In this document: piece after piece, positions 62,906-64,000 of the stretch
How positions within the stretch are numbered: the stretch's first letter is position 1
Layout: each line of letters opens with the position of its first letter
NCBI GenBank assembly: GCA_030674155.1
Contig: CM060320.1
Coordinates: 9,450,400-9,514,399 of the forward strand
Direction: 5' to 3'
Origin: Stramonita haemastoma
Taxonomy: Eukaryota > Mollusca > Gastropoda > Neogastropoda > Muricidae
DNA: 64,000 bases
Position numbers and translations under genes: made by a program
Notes under the pieces: generated by a model
The model's database searches: none
What the model was told of the DNA's origin: nothing
What the model saw: only the letters and a program-made list of their open reading frames with translations

Positions 62906-63780
62906 TTCAGCAATAGAATATTCCATTCCATATTGTGCTGAAAAAAAACTATTACCATCCAAACAAGCATAATCAAGATTTAAATAGGGAAAAAATGTGG
63001 CACTGTACTGTGGTTATATTCTGTCTTGGGCAGGCCAGCTTAATTTTCACAAAGAGAAACTTATACTGTGCAGTGTAATGGTATAGCACTGCTCTCCTGT
63101 GTTCTGAACTATACGACTACATCATGCTTCCATACCATCCATATTTTAGGGTATCATACTGTGCCATCCTATCCCATCCCAGTCCATGCCATCTTATCCT
63201 GTCTCATCCCACACCATCCGAAGTTTTCAAATTTATTTAATTATGTATGTGCTGTGAGTTGTATTACAGATTGTGTTGAATAGAAAATAAGTTGTGATAT
63301 TCATGGAAAGGTTAACATATTCATGTATGTGACATATTAATTTTGTCAGAAAAGTAATTAAAAAAAAAAAAAGCAAATTTTTTTTTTTTTTTTCTCTCTT
63401 GGTGATATATTGGCATCATAATTTGATATAAATTTTGTGAAAAGGAGCAGTTTCTGCTTTACTTTTTTTGTGTTTGTTTGTTTTGTGGGTGGGGGGTGGG
63501 GGGTTCTATGGGTTTTTTTTTTTTGGGGGGGGGGGGGGGTGAGAGGGGATGGTGAGAGTATGTGAAATTTATGAAGTAAGAGATCTGATTAAGATTAAGT
63601 ATCTTTAAGATTGTTATCTTTAAGATTCTTAGATTAATTAAGAAAAATGTGCATGCATATATTTGTAAATTTATCTACATGCAAATGTGTGTAGGGTTTT
63701 GGGGTTGATTTTTTCAAATTGATTTTTTTTTTTTTTTAATTTCCTTAAGTGCTTTGAGTTAGTTGTACTACAGGTTACAT

Positions 63781-64000
63781 TGAATAGAAAATATGTTGTG
63801 ATATCTATGGAGATGTGAATATATATGTTTAGGTATTTGGCATCTTTGTCAGAATGAATAGAAAATAAGTTGTGATATTTGTGGAGATGTGAATATATAT
63901 GTTTAGGTATTTGGCATCTTTGTCAGAATGAATAGAAAATAAGTTGTGATATCTATGGAGATGTGAATATATATGTTTAGGTATTCGGCATCTTTGTCAG
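63781..64000. repeat. 74-bp tandem repeat running off the window
   Basis: Units start at 63781, 63855 and 63929 (TGAATAGAAAATAAGTTGTG ... GGCATCTTTGTCAGAA), with 2-4 differences. A diverged earlier unit lies at about 63276-63352. Confidence 0.95.

Larger units (their letters stand above)
57350..64000. other. No confirmed gene; dispersed and tandem repeats
   Basis: SINE-C, Rep-E, a SINE-A fragment (58888-58940), (GT)n, Rep-F, an (AAT)n-linked tail motif (61190-61260), an A-rich stretch (61480-61900), the 33-bp minisatellite and the 74-bp tandem. No exon recognised on either strand. Confidence 0.5.

Overview
The window is nuclear DNA from an animal, most likely a mollusc (gastropod-like). This is inferred from the gene types, small exons in large introns, AT-rich introns full of (CA)n, (CT)n and (AAT)n tracts, and many tRNA-derived SINEs of a kind common in marine invertebrates. 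I see nothing bacterial and no CRISPR array, operon or intact virus. Species cannot be fixed by eye.

Layout. (1) 1-5759, + strand: the 3' two thirds of a PP2A B56 regulatory subunit gene (PPP2R5, class A/B/E). Seven coding exons with canonical splice sites are visible; the first exons lie left of the window. (2) 5760 to about 18 kb: probable 3' UTR and intergenic DNA with microsatellites, small tandem repeats, a dead L2/CR1-type LINE 3' end (13.64-14.43 kb) and a SINE. (3) About 18.8-37.85 kb, - strand and convergent with PPP2R5: a tau-tubulin kinase gene (TTBK). Six coding exons give the whole CK1-type kinase domain and a long disordered tail with an SxIP motif. Its last exon(s) downstream of 31.6 kb were not identified. 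(4) 37.85-48 kb: repeat-rich DNA with long (CA)n tracts, paired hairpins and a young SINE with a perfect 15-bp target-site duplication. (5) 48.04-49.78 kb, - strand: a small three-exon gene for a 72-residue single-pass membrane protein that I do not recognise. (6) 50-56 kb: a SINE graveyard including a SINE nested inside another SINE. (7) 56-57.4 kb, + strand: a weakly supported gene start. (8) 57.4-64 kb: SINE and other dispersed copies, a 33-bp-period minisatellite and a 74-bp tandem repeat that runs off the right edge.

The two conserved genes are both signalling components that act on phosphoproteins: B56 steers PP2A to LxxIxE substrates, and TTBK phosphorylates tau/tubulin and, in vertebrates, ciliary proteins. 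Nothing shows that they are co-regulated; they are simply neighbours in tail-to-tail order.

Four single-site reading-frame breaks occur in otherwise conserved exons (one in PPP2R5, three in TTBK). At least three lie at homopolymer runs, while splice sites and both flanking frames are intact. I read them as consensus errors of a long-read assembly rather than pseudogenes. The least ordinary material is the repeat architecture: SINE families that share a central domain or 3' tails, a SINE that split a local duplication, near-perfect hairpins, and UG-repeat tracts next to TTBK splice sites.
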